This document shows, piece after piece, positions 25,572 through 35,891 of a stretch of DNA of 64,000 nt (within the stretch, counting starts at the first letter, position 1; each line of letters opens with the position of its first letter). Source of the stretch: Sporobacter termitidis DSM 10068. Its GTDB lineage: Bacteria > Bacillota > Clostridia > Oscillospirales > Oscillospiraceae. The translations under genes and the position numbers were made by a program. A model generated the notes under the pieces. That model did not search any database, was not told where the DNA came from, and saw only the letters and a list, made by a program, of their open reading frames with translations. The DNA is taken from the NCBI RefSeq assembly GCF_900130065.1, contig NZ_FQXV01000001.1, positions 340,572 through 404,571 of the forward strand, read 5' to 3'.

Positions 25572-26312
25572 ATGTTTGAACACTTCGTCACCGGCGAAAC
25601 GCTCCCCGAGGCGTATCACAAGGCGCTCACCGCGCTCCACCGTGAAAACGACCGGCTCCCCTGCCCTGACTACAATACGAACCAAAAGGAAGCTTCCATG
25701 ACGTTCGTTGTCACATCGCCGCTCAAAGAGCCGATGATCAGCAAGCTCTTCATCGGCGACCCGCGGGCCCTGGAGCAGTACCGGCAGGAGATGCTGGACG
25801 GCATCCTCGACTTTGAGGTCGCCCGCGGCAACTGGGAGTATACATACCACCAGCGCATGGCGGACCAGATTCCATGGGTGATCGACGAGCTCCGGCGCAA
25901 TCCCGACTCCCGCCGCGCCGTCGTCAGCATCCGCAGCGAGGAGGACATGCACACCGGCTCGCCGGCCTGCCTGCAAAACATCCACTATCTGATCCGGGAC
26001 GGCAAGCTCCACAGCAAGGTCCTCTTCCGCTCCAACGACGCCACAAAAGCCTCTTTCATGAACGCTTTCGCGCTCATCATGCTCCAAAAGCGCATCGCCG
26101 ACGCTCTCGGCATCGCCGTGGGCACCTATACCCACCGGGCCAACAGCTTCCACGTCTACGAGCGCGACTACAACATGTTCGACGGCTACATCCGCCGCAT
26201 CGAATCCGGCGGAGACGTTACCTTTAACTATATCGGCGACTGGGATGAGCTGATGGACGAGGCCAAACCGGCCATCGCCGAGATGGTGCGGCAGCTGAAG
26301 GACAGAGAATAA
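25572..26312 (+). CDS. thyA: Thymidylate synthase
   Basis: A 246-residue ThyA-type enzyme, methylating dUMP with methylene-tetrahydrofolate. The dUMP-binding Arg-Arg is in DSRRAVVSIR, the catalytic Cys in SPACLQNIHYLI, the next conserved block in LFRSNDATKASFMNAF, and the His-x-Tyr region in HRANSFHVYERDY. The motif spellings are divergent from E. coli ThyA (PACL instead of PPCH), as in a short clostridial/archaeal-like subgroup. It follows folA by 15 bases. Confidence 0.88.
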   Translation: MFEHFVTGETLPEAYHKALTALHRENDRLPCPDYNTNQKEASMTFVVTSPLKEPMISKLFIGDPRALEQYRQEMLDGILDFEVARGNWEYTYHQRMADQIPWVIDELRRNPDSRRAVVSIRSEEDMHTGSPACLQNIHYLIRDGKLHSKVLFRSNDATKASFMNAFALIMLQKRIADALGIAVGTYTHRANSFHVYERDYNMFDGYIRRIESGGDVTFNYIGDWDELMDEAKPAIAEMVRQLKDRE

Positions 26313-26328
26313 ATCCGGAGGAGGCCAT

Positions 26329-26766
26329 ATGAAAAGAGCCGCTGCTATCTGTCTGCTGATCGTCGTAATAACGGTCGCAGGCTGTGCGAAACAGGAAAAG
26401 CTGGACTATACATACAAGGGCGAAAGCGACGATTGGTCCGCCGAGTACAAAACAGCCACAACCGGCTCATGGACAAAACGAAACGGCAGCGAGCATTTTA
26501 ACGGCAACACCGATAACACACTGACGATTACATATAAAAAAGACATAACCGAGTTGGTTTCAAAGCACATCGCGGTCTCTTATAAAACCGCCGCCGGAGG
26601 CGGCAGCCAGTCCTTGGAATACCTTGAGCCTTCGCCCTCCGGCGCTTTCACGCTGCTGCGTGAAAGCGGAAAAAACATTGCACTTGAGACAGAGTATTCC
26701 GTGATCAAGGTCACCATCACGGTAGATGACAGCACCCAGGCGCTTGAACTGAAGTACGACAAGTAA
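26329..26766 (+). CDS. Putative lipoprotein
   Basis: A 145-residue secreted lipoprotein with a signal peptide and lipobox VAGC (Cys 19). The mature part is beta-rich with repeated Thr/Tyr strands (NTLTITYKKDITELV). No domain is recognised. It begins 16 bases after thyA with a strong GGAGG, so it shares that operon, and ends before a strong terminator. Confidence 0.75.
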   Translation: MKRAAAICLLIVVITVAGCAKQEKLDYTYKGESDDWSAEYKTATTGSWTKRNGSEHFNGNTDNTLTITYKKDITELVSKHIAVSYKTAAGGGSQSLEYLEPSPSGAFTLLRESGKNIALETEYSVIKVTITVDDSTQALELKYDK

Positions 26767-26793
26767 TAACGGCAAGCTTATGCGTAAAGAACA

Positions 26794-26820
26794 ACGGGAG
26801 CCCGCGCGGCTCCCGTTTTA
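26794..26820 (+). terminator. Rho-independent terminator of the folA-thyA operon
   Basis: ACGGGAGCC (26794-26802) and GGCTCCCGT (26808-26816) with a 5-base loop, followed by TTT. Confidence 0.9.
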
Positions 26821-26894
26821 GTTTGCGGAAAAGCACCGGCTGCCCCCTTGCGGGTCATCATTGCACAAAGCCCAATCGGCATTACTCGACAAAA

Positions 26895-26929
26895 CCGTTT
26901 AACTTCCGTTTACATTACCGTGATAAAAT
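26895..26929 (+). promoter_or_regulatory. CCGTTTA direct repeat and promoter of the two-component operon
   Basis: Two CCGTTTA boxes at 26895-26901 and 26906-26912, 11 bases apart (one helical turn), followed after 11 bases by a -10-like TAAAAT (26924-26929). The same box-to-minus-10 distance occurs before the transporter remnant at 28.65 kb. This is the expected arrangement of an OmpR-family activator site. Assignment to the adjacent regulator is inferred. Confidence 0.6.
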
Positions 26930-26948
26930 AATCCCCGAGGTGATGAAT

Positions 26949-27608
26949 ATGCCGAAAATTCTAATTGTGGACGACGACCCGTATATCCGCGAACTTGTGG
27001 GGAAAATACTGCAAAATGGCGGCTTTGACGTCGTTGACGCGACCGATGGGCATAACGCGCTTGAAAAAATTGACGGCTGCGACTGCGCCGTTGTTGACAT
27101 AATGATGCCGCAAATGGACGGCTATCAGCTTGTCGGGAAGCTCCGTAAATATTACGAGAATCTGCCCGTGCTGATGCTGACGGCAAAGTCGGGTCTGCCC
27201 GATAAGGTCAAGGGCTTTGAGCTTGGCGCGGACGATTACCTGACAAAGCCGTTTGAGGGCGATGAGCTGCTCATGCGCGTCAAGGCGCTGCTCAGGCGTT
27301 ACAAAATCGAATCGTCGCAGGTTGTCCAAATCGGCAAGTTGACCGTTGACCGCGACGGATACAGCGTGAACGGCGAAACAATCCCGATGAAAGAATTTGA
27401 GCTGCTGTTTAAGCTGGCGGGCTTCCCCGGGCGGACCTTCTCCCGCGACAACCTCATCGAGGACGTTTGGGGCTACGACTTTGACGGAAACGAGAGAACG
27501 CTCGATGTGCATATAGGGCGACTTCGCGAGCGGTTTCCAGAGGAGAAGTACGGCTTCAAAATCACCACCGTGCGCGGACTTGGGTACAAAATCGAGGTGA
27601 CGGTGTGA
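26949..27608 (+). CDS. OmpR-family response regulator
   Basis: A 219-residue response regulator. The receiver domain has ILIVDDDP, the phospho-acceptor Asp in CAVVDIMMPQMDG, and the switch Lys in DDYLTKPFEG; the C-terminal winged helix ends TLDVHIGRLRERF...VRGLGYKIE. The ATG at 26949 has GAGG eight bases upstream. The stop overlaps the GTG start of the sensor kinase by four bases. It likely activates its own operon and the transporter next to it via the CCGTTTA boxes. Confidence 0.93.
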   Translation: MPKILIVDDDPYIRELVGKILQNGGFDVVDATDGHNALEKIDGCDCAVVDIMMPQMDGYQLVGKLRKYYENLPVLMLTAKSGLPDKVKGFELGADDYLTKPFEGDELLMRVKALLRRYKIESSQVVQIGKLTVDRDGYSVNGETIPMKEFELLFKLAGFPGRTFSRDNLIEDVWGYDFDGNERTLDVHIGRLRERFPEEKYGFKITTVRGLGYKIEVTV

Positions 27609-28639
27609 AAAGGGAAGAACATATCCACCCCGGCAAAGCCGGCGTGATTTTCGGATTTGCAGTGTGCTTTGCCATATTCACCGGATTTGTCGCACTCGCA
27701 TATATCATCGTCAGACACGCAGGGCTTTCTGAGTTTGCGACTGCAATGTTATCGGGGCTTGGCGGATTGATATTCTTTTGCGTGTTTGCCGCGCTCCTCA
27801 GCTTTATCCGCCTGCAACATTTCAAACGTACCCACCGCGACTTTACGCACGACATTGTGCTTAACGCTTTTGAGCAAATTTCGCACGGAAATTTTGACAT
27901 ATTTATCGAGCCGAACCCCAACGACCCATACTCGGAAATAACGGATGCCTTCAATGAAATGGCGAAAAACCTCGGCTCGCTCGAAACGATGCGGCAGGAT
28001 TTTATCAGTAACGTCAGCCACGAAATACAGTCGCCGCTCACGTCGATAAAAGGATTCGCCGCACTACTGAAAAACGACGACCTGCCGCCCGACGAGCGCA
28101 GGCGCTACGCCAAAATTATCGAAGCAGAGAGCCGCAGGCTGTCAAGTCTGTCCGACAACCTGCTGAAGCTCTCCGCCCTTGACGGCGAAAAGAAACCGCT
28201 GAATCTTGTCGAATACCGCCTTGACAAGCAGCTTTCACAGATCATCCTGTCACTGGAGCCGCAATGGTCGGCAAAGAATATCAGCTTTGACGTTGACCTG
28301 CCGAAACAGACCATAACCGCCGACGAGGATCTGCTGTCTCAAGTATGGGTGAATCTGCTCCACAACGCGATTAAATTCACACCTGCCGGCGGAGAAATTT
28401 CCGTCAAGCTCTCCGACAGCGCCGTCATAATATCCGACAGCGGCATAGGCATTGCCCACAGCGACTTGATCCACATCTTCGAGCGGTTCTTTAAGGCCGA
28501 CAAAGCTCGCGACCGCGCACTCGGCGGCAATGGCCTGGGATTGTCGCTCGTTAAAAAGATTGTGGAACTCCACGGCTTTCACATCACTGTGGAAAGCGAA
28601 ATAAATAAAGGGACGCAGTTTACAATCCGTTTAAATTGA
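27605..28639 (+). CDS. Sensor histidine kinase
   Basis: A 344-residue membrane kinase with two N-terminal transmembrane segments (about 12-36 and 44-66) and almost no extracellular loop, then a HAMP-like linker. H box SHEIQSPLTSIKG, N box NLLHNAIKFTPAGG, G1 IISDSGIGI and G2 GGNGLGLSLVKKI. The near absence of an outside domain is typical of kinases that sense membrane perturbation or antimicrobial peptides together with an ABC transporter. It starts with GTG overlapping the regulator stop. Confidence 0.93.
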   Translation: MKREEHIHPGKAGVIFGFAVCFAIFTGFVALAYIIVRHAGLSEFATAMLSGLGGLIFFCVFAALLSFIRLQHFKRTHRDFTHDIVLNAFEQISHGNFDIFIEPNPNDPYSEITDAFNEMAKNLGSLETMRQDFISNVSHEIQSPLTSIKGFAALLKNDDLPPDERRRYAKIIEAESRRLSSLSDNLLKLSALDGEKKPLNLVEYRLDKQLSQIILSLEPQWSAKNISFDVDLPKQTITADEDLLSQVWVNLLHNAIKFTPAGGEISVKLSDSAVIISDSGIGIAHSDLIHIFERFFKADKARDRALGGNGLGLSLVKKIVELHGFHITVESEINKGTQFTIRLN

Positions 28640-28672
28640 ATTTAACCTCCGTTTAAATTGCGGCCGTATCCT
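28627..28672 (+). promoter_or_regulatory. CCGTTTAAATTG repeat and promoter of the transporter genes
   Basis: Two 12-base boxes CCGTTTAAATTG at 28627-28638 and 28649-28660, 22 bases apart (two turns), with a -10-like TATCCT at 28667-28672. The first overlaps the kinase stop. The last CCGTTTA to -10 distance is 11 bases, exactly as at 26.9 kb. Confidence 0.6.
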
Positions 28673-28703
28673 ATGGCTGTAAACAAAAAACGGAGGTACT
28701 TTT

Positions 28704-28976
28704 ATGAACAAGCTTACAAACGGCACGCCGGCGGTCGAAGCGGTCGGGCTGGTTAAGTCGTTTGGCAAAAACAGAGCCGTGGACGGCGTCAGCCTGACAA
28801 TTCCGGCAGGCACAATCTGCGGCGTATTGGGACCCAACGGCGCAGGCAAAACGACCACCATCAATATGCTCGCGACGCTATTGAAGCCAGACGCGGGGAC
28901 CGCAAAAATCTTTGGGTACGACGTAAGGAAAGACACGCAGATCGTACGCCAGCTCATCGGCTTGACAGGGCAATAA
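28704..28976 (+). pseudogene. DrrA-type ABC transporter ATPase, N-terminal fragment
   Basis: The first 90 residues of a daunorubicin-resistance-type ABC ATPase: VKSFGKNRAVDGVSL and Walker A GVLGPNGAGKTTTINML, up to IVRQLIGLTGQ. The Q-loop, signature motif, Walker B and C-terminus (over 200 residues) are missing. The frame stops one codon after the break and is followed by the end of a permease gene in another frame: a deletion has removed the middle of the two-gene unit. Ribosome site GGAGG and regulatory boxes upstream are intact. Confidence 0.85.
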
Positions 28977-29328
28977 CGTCGTTGCCTGCATCGGGTTTGT
29001 GATGTTTGTCGGTTGGTGCTTAAGCTGGCTGTTCGCGTTTGTGGCGATGCGGGCAAAATCCGTATCCTCCGCGTCGATGTCCGCCATGCTTATCATGTTC
29101 CCGCTGACGTTTTTGTCAAACGCCTTTGTTCCGACGGAAACGATGCCTACGGCAATCCGTTTCTTCGCCGATAATATCAATCCTGTGTCCAAGGCAATTG
29201 CGGCTGTGCGCGAGATACTTGGGAACGGCACAATAGGCGCGGACTTCTGGCTTGCGCTCGCGGGTTCGTTTGTCATCCTCGCGGTGTTTGTACCGCTCAC
29301 ACTGCTCACATATAAGCGGAACGCTTAA
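28977..29328 (+). pseudogene. DrrB-type ABC-2 permease, C-terminal fragment
   Basis: About the last 115 residues of an ABC-2 type permease: IGFVMFVGWCLSWLFAF, SAMLIMFPLTFLSNAFVPTE and a final transmembrane segment ending LLTYKRNA. The FVPTETMP segment is typical of DrrB. It lies +1 to the ATPase fragment, so no fusion protein arises. Together the two fragments show that the transporter controlled by the adjacent two-component system is lost. Confidence 0.8.
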
Positions 29329-29471
29329 TGCTGCCGTTATCCTGGGCGCCGCCAGCCAGCCCGCGCGATTCGGCGCCCCATCGACATACGAAACCCCGGA
29401 GCCCGTGCAAATTCAAGGGTCTTCCGGGGTGTATTCAAAGTATTCAGCATTTTTATATCTGTTTGCAGACA

Positions 29472-30596
29472 TTATATCTTCGGCAGCCTGAGCACATGCC
29501 GTATCCGCACCGCGTCGAAGGGGCACATCTCCTGGCAGCAGAAGCAGGAGATGCAGGTTTTGACGGACATGCCCGCCTTTTTATCCTTGATTTTAATGAT
29601 CTGCATCGGGCAGCTTTCGGCGCATTTGCCGCAGCCGCGGCATTTTGACGTGTCGATGGACGGCACGGCCCGGTAGACGCCCTTGATAACCCCGCCGATG
29701 GAGCGCATCAGAAAGCCGCGGTTATTCCCCTTGTTCACCGACTCCGGCAGAATGTAAGGCGGCGCGGCGGGCGCAAAAGTGTCACCCACCGTCTCTATGT
29801 CCTGGGGCGCGGTCAACCCCTTTTTAAGCGCAAGGCGGACAAGCGGCACAGACTCGGGGTCCAGCCCCATCAGCTGCGCGGCGACGTAATCCTGGGCGAA
29901 GATATCCCTGGACGCCAGCGTCAGGCCCATGTGGCGGATGCGGCCGTTGAGCGGCCCGTTGCCCTCCATGGTCTCCACAGCGTCGATCAGCGTTATCTGC
30001 GGCTTCACCACCTGCGCCAGCTCCAGGAGCATAGTACAGAAATCCATGAGGTCCGGATATTTGTAGTGCAGCTCCGGCTTCTGGAGGCCGGGTATCGCGC
30101 CGAACAGGTTTTTGACGCCGGCGGAAACCGTCGTCAGGCCGTGGGTCTTCAGCTTGGCGATGTTGACGACGATATCGGCGCGCACGATCGGGTCGATGAT
30201 GTTAAAGCTCCGGTTTTGAAAGCCCTCCGGGCTTTGAACGGCGGTGTAGCCCGTGTCAAGATTCAGCTTGACGACGTCCCTCATGACCCCGTAACCGCAG
30301 GCCTCATAAATTGCCCTGAGGCCGCCGGGCCTGTAGGCGCCGCCCGGCGAGTCGGCAATAGTGATGTCGTCGATCCCCCGTTCCCTGAGCCAGTCCACGA
30401 CGGCACGGACGACGGCGGGGTGCGTCGTCGCCGCCTGTTCCGGGCGGTGGGCGCCCAGCAGGTTGGGCTTGATGAGCACCTTCATACCGGGCCGGAGCTC
30501 CTTTTCAAAGCCGAGCGCTTCAAAATGCCGACTGACGACGACGCGCAGGTCACCGGCGTCATATTTTCCCGTTTTCAGGACGGATACTATAGCCAT
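29472..30596 (-). CDS. DUF362 protein with two 4Fe-4S clusters
   Basis: A 374-residue protein: an N-terminal DUF362 domain (VLIKPNLLGAHRPEQAATT, ADSPGG, KLKTHGLTTVSAGVKNLFG) and a C-terminal ferredoxin domain with CRGCGKCAESCP and CISCFCCQEMCP. Such proteins are widespread in anaerobes and thought to be redox proteins; the reaction is unknown. The ATG at 30596 with GGAGAGAG is chosen over an upstream start at 30644. Single gene, divergent from the methyltransferase gene. Confidence 0.88.
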   Translation of the reverse strand: MAIVSVLKTGKYDAGDLRVVVSRHFEALGFEKELRPGMKVLIKPNLLGAHRPEQAATTHPAVVRAVVDWLRERGIDDITIADSPGGAYRPGGLRAIYEACGYGVMRDVVKLNLDTGYTAVQSPEGFQNRSFNIIDPIVRADIVVNIAKLKTHGLTTVSAGVKNLFGAIPGLQKPELHYKYPDLMDFCTMLLELAQVVKPQITLIDAVETMEGNGPLNGRIRHMGLTLASRDIFAQDYVAAQLMGLDPESVPLVRLALKKGLTAPQDIETVGDTFAPAAPPYILPESVNKGNNRGFLMRSIGGVIKGVYRAVPSIDTSKCRGCGKCAESCPMQIIKIKDKKAGMSVKTCISCFCCQEMCPFDAVRIRHVLRLPKI

Positions 30597-30709
30597 ATCT
30601 CTCTCCTGTTTCTGTTTCATTGATTTTGAGGATATCAGACTCAACCTTTAATTGCAATTGTATATTGCGTGTGATATGATGCTTGCCATCAGACTGAGAC
30701 AAGAAAGAA

Positions 30710-31831
30710 ATGGTTGCCGCTATGGAATTTCAGATGTGCGTGCCGAGCCTTTTCGGGCTTGAGGGGCTCGTTGCCGACGAGCTCAAGCGCCTTAATATGA
30801 AAGACGTCCGCGCCGAAAACGGGCGCGTGCTGTTTACCGGCGAAAAGCCGGATATCGCCAGGGCCAATATCAATATCGCCACCGGCGAGCGCATCCTCCT
30901 CGTCGTGGGCGAGACGCGCGCCGAGACCTTTGACATGCTTTTCGAGGGTGTCAAGGCGATGCCCTGGGAGCACTTTATCCCAATGGACGGGGCGTTTCCC
31001 GTCAAGGGCCACGCCCTCGACTCAAAACTGCATTCTATTCCCGACTGCCAGAGTATTATTAAAAAAGCCATTGTCGAGCGGCTGAAAGCAAAATACAAGG
31101 TCGAGTGGCTCAAGGAGACGGGCGCAAAGTACCAAGTCCAGTTCGCCATCATGAAGGACGTGGCCGCGCTCTATATCGACACCTCCGGCAGCGGACTGCA
31201 CAAGCGCGGCTACCGCCCTGTCGGCAACGCCGCGCCGCTCCGGGAAACGCTGGCGGCGGCCATCGTGCGCCTGGCGCGCTACCGCGGCCGTGAGGAGCTC
31301 TGCGACCCCTTCTGCGGCTCCGGCACACTGCCCATCGAGGCGGCGCTGGCGGCATTAAACCGCGCCCCGGGCCTCAACCGCGCCTTTGCCGCCCAGAGCT
31401 TCAAATGGCTGGACAACGCCGTCTGGGCGCAGGCGAAGGACGAGGCGCGCGACAGAGAGTACCACGGCAGCTACAACATCTGGGGCGGCGACATCGACCC
31501 GGACAGCGTCAAAATCGCCGGGGAAAACGCCCATCGCGCCGGCGTCCGGGAGCATATCCGCTTCGAGGTCGCGGAGGCCGCGGAGTTCAAGCGTGCCGCA
31601 CCCGGCGGCATCATCGTCACAAACCCACCCTACGGCGAGCGCGTCATGGAGCATCAGGAGGCCGAGCGCATCTATAAAAAATTCGGCGCGGCCGTCCGAG
31701 TCCTCGACGGGTGGAAGCTGTACATTCTCTCCTCCCATACGGAATTCGAACGCGCCTTCGGCAAAACGGCCGTGAAAAAGCGGAAGCTGTATAACGGCAT
31801 GATCAAGTGCGATCTGTTTATGTATTACTAA
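30710..31831 (+). CDS. THUMP-domain RNA N2-guanine methyltransferase (RlmL/YpsC-like)
   Basis: A 373-residue class I methyltransferase: N-terminal THUMP domain (about 5-160), then the conserved HKRGYRP linker, SAM-binding motif DPFCGSGTLPIEAAL and catalytic NPPYGERV. It is the YpsC/RlmL-N family, which methylates guanine N2 in 23S rRNA. Either ATG 30710 or ATG 30722 may be used; both lack a strong ribosome site. A lipid kinase gene follows after 16 bases. Confidence 0.9.
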   Translation: MVAAMEFQMCVPSLFGLEGLVADELKRLNMKDVRAENGRVLFTGEKPDIARANINIATGERILLVVGETRAETFDMLFEGVKAMPWEHFIPMDGAFPVKGHALDSKLHSIPDCQSIIKKAIVERLKAKYKVEWLKETGAKYQVQFAIMKDVAALYIDTSGSGLHKRGYRPVGNAAPLRETLAAAIVRLARYRGREELCDPFCGSGTLPIEAALAALNRAPGLNRAFAAQSFKWLDNAVWAQAKDEARDREYHGSYNIWGGDIDPDSVKIAGENAHRAGVREHIRFEVAEAAEFKRAAPGGIIVTNPPYGERVMEHQEAERIYKKFGAAVRVLDGWKLYILSSHTEFERAFGKTAVKKRKLYNGMIKCDLFMYY

Positions 31832-31847
31832 AACGGACGGTGCTGCA

Positions 31848-32807
31848 ATGAGGCATCTTTTTATCGTCAACCCCGTGGCCGGCGGAAAAAGGAACAGGCA
31901 CAAAGAGGTCGTCGAATACATCCGCGCCGTCATGTCAAAGCACCCCGAGTCCTTTGAGATCTACGTCACCAGTGCGCCGATGGACGCCTGCGGCAAAATA
32001 CGGCTGGAGGCCGAAAACTGCGCGCCGCTCCGCGTTTACGCCTGTGGCGGGGACGGCACGCTCAACGAGTGCGTCAACGGCGCGGCGGGGTTTTCTCACG
32101 TGGCCGTCACCCCCTATCCCATAGGGACCGGCAACGACTTCGTCAAGATGTTCGGCAAGGACGCGAAAAAATTCCGCAGCCTGCCGGCGCTGCTCCAGGG
32201 CTTCGAGCGCCCCATCGATCTCATCGACTGCAACGGCCGGTACGGCATCAACATCTGCTCCATCGGCATCGACGCCCGGATCGGCACCGACGTACATAAA
32301 TACAGCGCCATCCCCGTCATCGGCGGCGCCACGGGGTATGTGGTGTCCCTCGTGGTAAACCTCGTCCGCGGTGTCAACCAGCCGCTCAAGATCACGGCGG
32401 AAAATATGCATCTCGAGAGCAGCTTTGCGCTGGTCTGCGCCTGCAACGGCCGGTATTACGGCGGCGGCTTCAACCCCGTGCCCGACGCGATGCCCGACGA
32501 CGGCGTCATCGAGTTTCTCATCGTGCGCGCGGTGTCGCGGCTGAAGTTTCTGCGTGTGGTGGGAAAATACGCCAAGGGACGATTTAGGGAAATGAGTGAA
32601 ATAATTTCCCATTTCCGCGGGAATCATATGTTCATCGAAAGCGAAAAAGAACTCGCCGTCAACATTGACGGGGAGCTTCTGTACGCCAGAGATGTGACCT
32701 TTCGGATGATCCCGGGCGGCGTCAACGTCATCTTCCCGCCCGGCATGAAATTTTTTGATTCTTCCGACGTGCCATTTGCCGTTAAACTGAGCAATTTGGA
32801 GATTTAA
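31848..32807 (+). CDS. Diacylglycerol kinase family lipid kinase
   Basis: A 319-residue DagK/YegS/BmrU-like kinase. Motifs: FIVNPVAGGKRNR, CGGDGTLNECVNGA (nucleotide binding), PIGTGNDFVKMFG, and NPVPDAMPDDGVIEF in the C-terminal beta-sandwich. It phosphorylates diacylglycerol or a related lipid at the membrane surface. It may be co-transcribed with the upstream methyltransferase. Confidence 0.88.
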   Translation: MRHLFIVNPVAGGKRNRHKEVVEYIRAVMSKHPESFEIYVTSAPMDACGKIRLEAENCAPLRVYACGGDGTLNECVNGAAGFSHVAVTPYPIGTGNDFVKMFGKDAKKFRSLPALLQGFERPIDLIDCNGRYGINICSIGIDARIGTDVHKYSAIPVIGGATGYVVSLVVNLVRGVNQPLKITAENMHLESSFALVCACNGRYYGGGFNPVPDAMPDDGVIEFLIVRAVSRLKFLRVVGKYAKGRFREMSEIISHFRGNHMFIESEKELAVNIDGELLYARDVTFRMIPGGVNVIFPPGMKFFDSSDVPFAVKLSNLEI

Positions 32808-32882
32808 GAAGATAATTGGCCGATATTTTTAATTTTTTCGTGTTATTGGCCGTTCTTCCCGGACTTATTGCGTAAATCGCAG

Positions 32883-32911
32883 TTGCACAATAGCAAATCT
32901 TGGACTAGAAT
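32883..32911 (+). promoter_or_regulatory. sigma-A promoter of groESL
   Basis: -35 TTGCAC (32883-32888), a 17-base spacer, and -10 TAGAAT (32906-32911). The predicted start point lies at the CIRCE element. Good match to the vegetative consensus. Confidence 0.65.
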
Positions 32912-32921
32912 TATACCTGCG

Positions 32922-32948
32922 TTAGCACTCTATATATCAGAGTGCTAA
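32922..32948 (+). promoter_or_regulatory. CIRCE operator (HrcA binding site)
   Basis: TTAGCACTC (32922-32930), nine-base spacer, GAGTGCTAA (32940-32948): an exact match to the CIRCE consensus. The HrcA repressor binds here and is released under heat or folding stress. hrcA itself is not in the window. Confidence 0.97.
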
Positions 32949-32989
32949 CGCAGAACTCGTGAAAAAGACATTAAATTTACAGGAGGTAA

Positions 32990-33280
<291 letters not shown>

Positions 33281-33306
33281 GCTTTGCGGCATAATTTAGG
33301 AGGTAA

Positions 33307-34950
<1,644 letters not shown>

Positions 34951-34974
34951 TAGAAAATCAAAAACGATTTCAGC

Positions 34975-35006
34975 AAAGGCACAGGGAAATTCCTGTGCCT
35001 TTGCCG
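34975..35006 (+). terminator. Terminator of groESL
   Basis: AAAGGCACAGG (34975-34985) and CCTGTGCCTTT (34992-35002), 11-bp stem with a 6-base loop. The stem itself ends in T residues. Confidence 0.85.
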
Positions 35007-35118
35007 CTTTTTCGTCGCCATTATGGATATCTGCCAGATAAATTCTATTTACTTGGCGGGGCCGATATGGTATGTTATTTTCTGTAAATCATCGGCCTTT
35101 GCGGCGAAAGGTGAACAG

Positions 35119-35811
35119 ATGTCACAAAAATCACAGTGGGACAAACCCGAATACTTTATTTATATCGTGCTCTCCGAAACACCCACGGGCTTCGGCCGGG
35201 TGATCCGATATTTTGGGAAAATCAAATATAACCACGCCTCCATCGCGTTCGATGAAAAGCTCCGCCAGTTATATTCATTCGGACGGCGGCAGTACAAGAA
35301 CCCGCTGAACGCCGGACTCATCCGCGAATACCCGGAACGCTTTTCTCTGCGCCGTTTTTCGCGGGTCAACGTCCGCATCTACAGGATATCGGTCACAAGG
35401 GAGCAATACCTGCTGGGCAAAAACAGAATCCGGGAAATCAGGCATGACAGGGATGGATATCTGTACAACCTGTTCTCCGTTCTCTCCTTTCCCCTGCTCA
35501 AAGGCTTTCATACCTATAAGGCGTACTCCTGCGCCGAGTTTGTGGCGCATATGGTCCGCACGATGGGTATTACGCTGGGCGCGGCAAAGCCGGACAGCGC
35601 CTTTACGCCCGAGGAGATCGGCGACCGCGTCGAGAGCCGGCCGTTTTTCGAGGGCAATCTGCTCGATTACTGCGCAAGCGCTCCGTACATACGGGATTGC
35701 TTCTTTGACGACCCCGGTTATGTCAGGACGGCCAGGACAAGCTGTGCGCTGCCCTTCAGGCTCCTGTACCGGAAAATCCGCTTCAGGAACAAGTTTGCCG
35801 CCGTGATGTAA
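35119..35811 (+). CDS. Permuted papain-fold (NlpC/P60, YiiX-like) protein
   Basis: A 230-residue protein with the circularly permuted papain-like arrangement: His 39 in KYNHASIAF comes first and Cys 138 in YKAYSCAEFVAHMV follows. Such proteins hydrolyse amide or thioester bonds; targets may be peptidoglycan, lipids or proteins. No signal peptide is seen, so it may act inside the cell. The ATG at 35119 has AAAGGTG in front; the longer open frame begins within the groEL terminator region. Monocistronic, ended by a bidirectional hairpin. Confidence 0.75.
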   Translation: MSQKSQWDKPEYFIYIVLSETPTGFGRVIRYFGKIKYNHASIAFDEKLRQLYSFGRRQYKNPLNAGLIREYPERFSLRRFSRVNVRIYRISVTREQYLLGKNRIREIRHDRDGYLYNLFSVLSFPLLKGFHTYKAYSCAEFVAHMVRTMGITLGAAKPDSAFTPEEIGDRVESRPFFEGNLLDYCASAPYIRDCFFDDPGYVRTARTSCALPFRLLYRKIRFRNKFAAVM

Positions 35812-35834
35812 CGCCCGGTCAACGCAATAAAACT

Positions 35835-35867
35835 CCGGCAGCCGGCGGTATTACCGCCGGCTGCCGG
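35835..35867. terminator. Bidirectional terminator
   Basis: CCGGCAGCCGGCGGTA (35835-35850) and its exact complement (35852-35867) around one base. It separates two convergent genes. Confidence 0.8.
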
Positions 35868-35891
35868 AAATCTGTCCGGAGCTTTTTGTGC

